This document shows, in pieces, positions 63,800 through 64,000 of a stretch of 64,000 nucleotides of DNA. Numbering within the stretch: the first letter of the stretch is position 1; each line of letters opens with the position of its first letter. The DNA lies in NCBI GenBank assembly GCA_963664845.1, contig OY761615.1, positions 496,001 to 560,000 of the forward strand. The letters are read 5' to 3'. Position numbers and translations under genes: made by a program. Origin of the DNA: CAIYTF01 sp963664845. GTDB taxonomy: Bacteria; Bacteroidota; Ignavibacteria; Ignavibacteriales; Ignavibacteriaceae. The notes under the pieces were generated by a model. The model had not been told where the DNA came from and did no database searches. It saw only the letters and a program-made list of their open reading frames with translations.

Positions 63800-64000
63800 T
63801 GGTCGGTGAATTTATACCCTATGCCATAAACAGACTTGATATAATCTTTGCCGCCTGCGTCCAGAAGTTTCTTTCTCAGATTTTTGATCTGTGAATAAAC
63901 AAAATCCAGGCTGTCAAACGAATCTGCCTTGTCACCCCAAATATGCTCGGCAATAGCTTCTTTTGTCAACACTCTGTCACGGTTGCTAATCAGATACACC
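63796..64000 (-). CDS. OmpR-family response regulator, DNA-binding end only
   Basis: Partial: the reading frame continues past the right edge, so the receiver domain is missing. The visible 67 residues are the winged-helix Trans_reg_C domain (LISNRDRVLTKEAIAEHIWGD ... YSQIKNLRKKLLDAGGKDYIKSVYGIGYKF). It partners with the kinase at 62540-63799, whose start overlaps its stop by 4 bp. Confidence 0.93.
   Translation of the reverse strand, partial: VYLISNRDRVLTKEAIAEHIWGDKADSFDSLDFVYSQIKNLRKKLLDAGGKDYIKSVYGIGYKFTDQ

Overview
The window looks like chromosomal DNA of a free-living Gram-negative member of the Bacteroidota/Ignavibacteria side of the FCB group. The evidence is in the sequence: secreted proteins ending in type IX secretion (Por) sorting domains of the 'N(F/Y)PNPFNP(S/T)T' kind, a TonB-dependent receptor paired with a DUF4249 lipoprotein, a GH92 mannosidase, GTP-type PEP carboxykinase, and many palindromic intergenic repeats. 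Both ends cut through genes: a beta-propeller protein on the left and an OmpR-type response regulator on the right. No rRNA, tRNA, CRISPR array, transposase or phage gene was recognised. Functions are assigned from family motifs read by eye; no database search was possible.

Layout. 1-5.6 kb: two tandem paralogous 13-repeat propeller proteins and an MFS exporter. 5.6-6.9 kb: gene-free, with a 138-bp tandem repeat array. 6.9-17.6 kb: acyl-CoA carboxylase beta subunit, a degenerate ABC transporter pair whose ATPase has lost its catalytic motifs, a TPR protein with shikimate dehydrogenase, PEP carboxykinase, a DUF192 protein, an alpha/beta hydrolase and a MarC protein. 18-30 kb: a secretome block with an Ig/FN3/formylglycine-enzyme-like lipoprotein flanked by identical 22-bp palindromes, a GH92 mannosidase, a tight three-gene operon of secreted proteins (LamG plus dockerin-like; HExxH protein; IPT-like repeat protein) and a T9SS-sorted protein. 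30-40 kb: ECF sigma/anti-sigma pair, M14 carboxypeptidase, orphan ABC membrane domain, thioredoxin-like protein, repeat-rich intergenic DNA, and a VWA protein plus MoxR-like ATPase module.

39.4-49.8 kb (minus strand): a SulP transporter, an HTH-PTS EIIA fusion protein and a six-gene membrane oxidoreductase related to group 4 hydrogenases (HyfB, C, E, F, G, I-like). The large subunit lacks the nickel-binding cysteine motifs, which makes this an energy-converting-hydrogenase-related (Ehr) complex. An isochorismatase-like hydrolase follows. 50.2-58.3 kb: an M13 metallopeptidase converges on an operon of TonB receptor, DUF4249 lipoprotein, LytS-type kinase and LytTR regulator. Direct repeats that match the published LytTR-binding consensus lie upstream of that operon and in the SulP/M13 divergent intergenic region. 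58.7-62.3 kb: larE-larB-larC, for the nickel-pincer cofactor, converge on a histidine-rich nickel transporter; larA is not in the window. 62.5-64 kb: a histidine kinase and the end of its response regulator.

The best candidates for undescribed biology are the Ehr complex with its SulP and HTH-EIIA partners, the putative LytTR regulon that may link it to the TonB/M13 module, the catalytically dead ABC pair, and the three-gene secreted operon.
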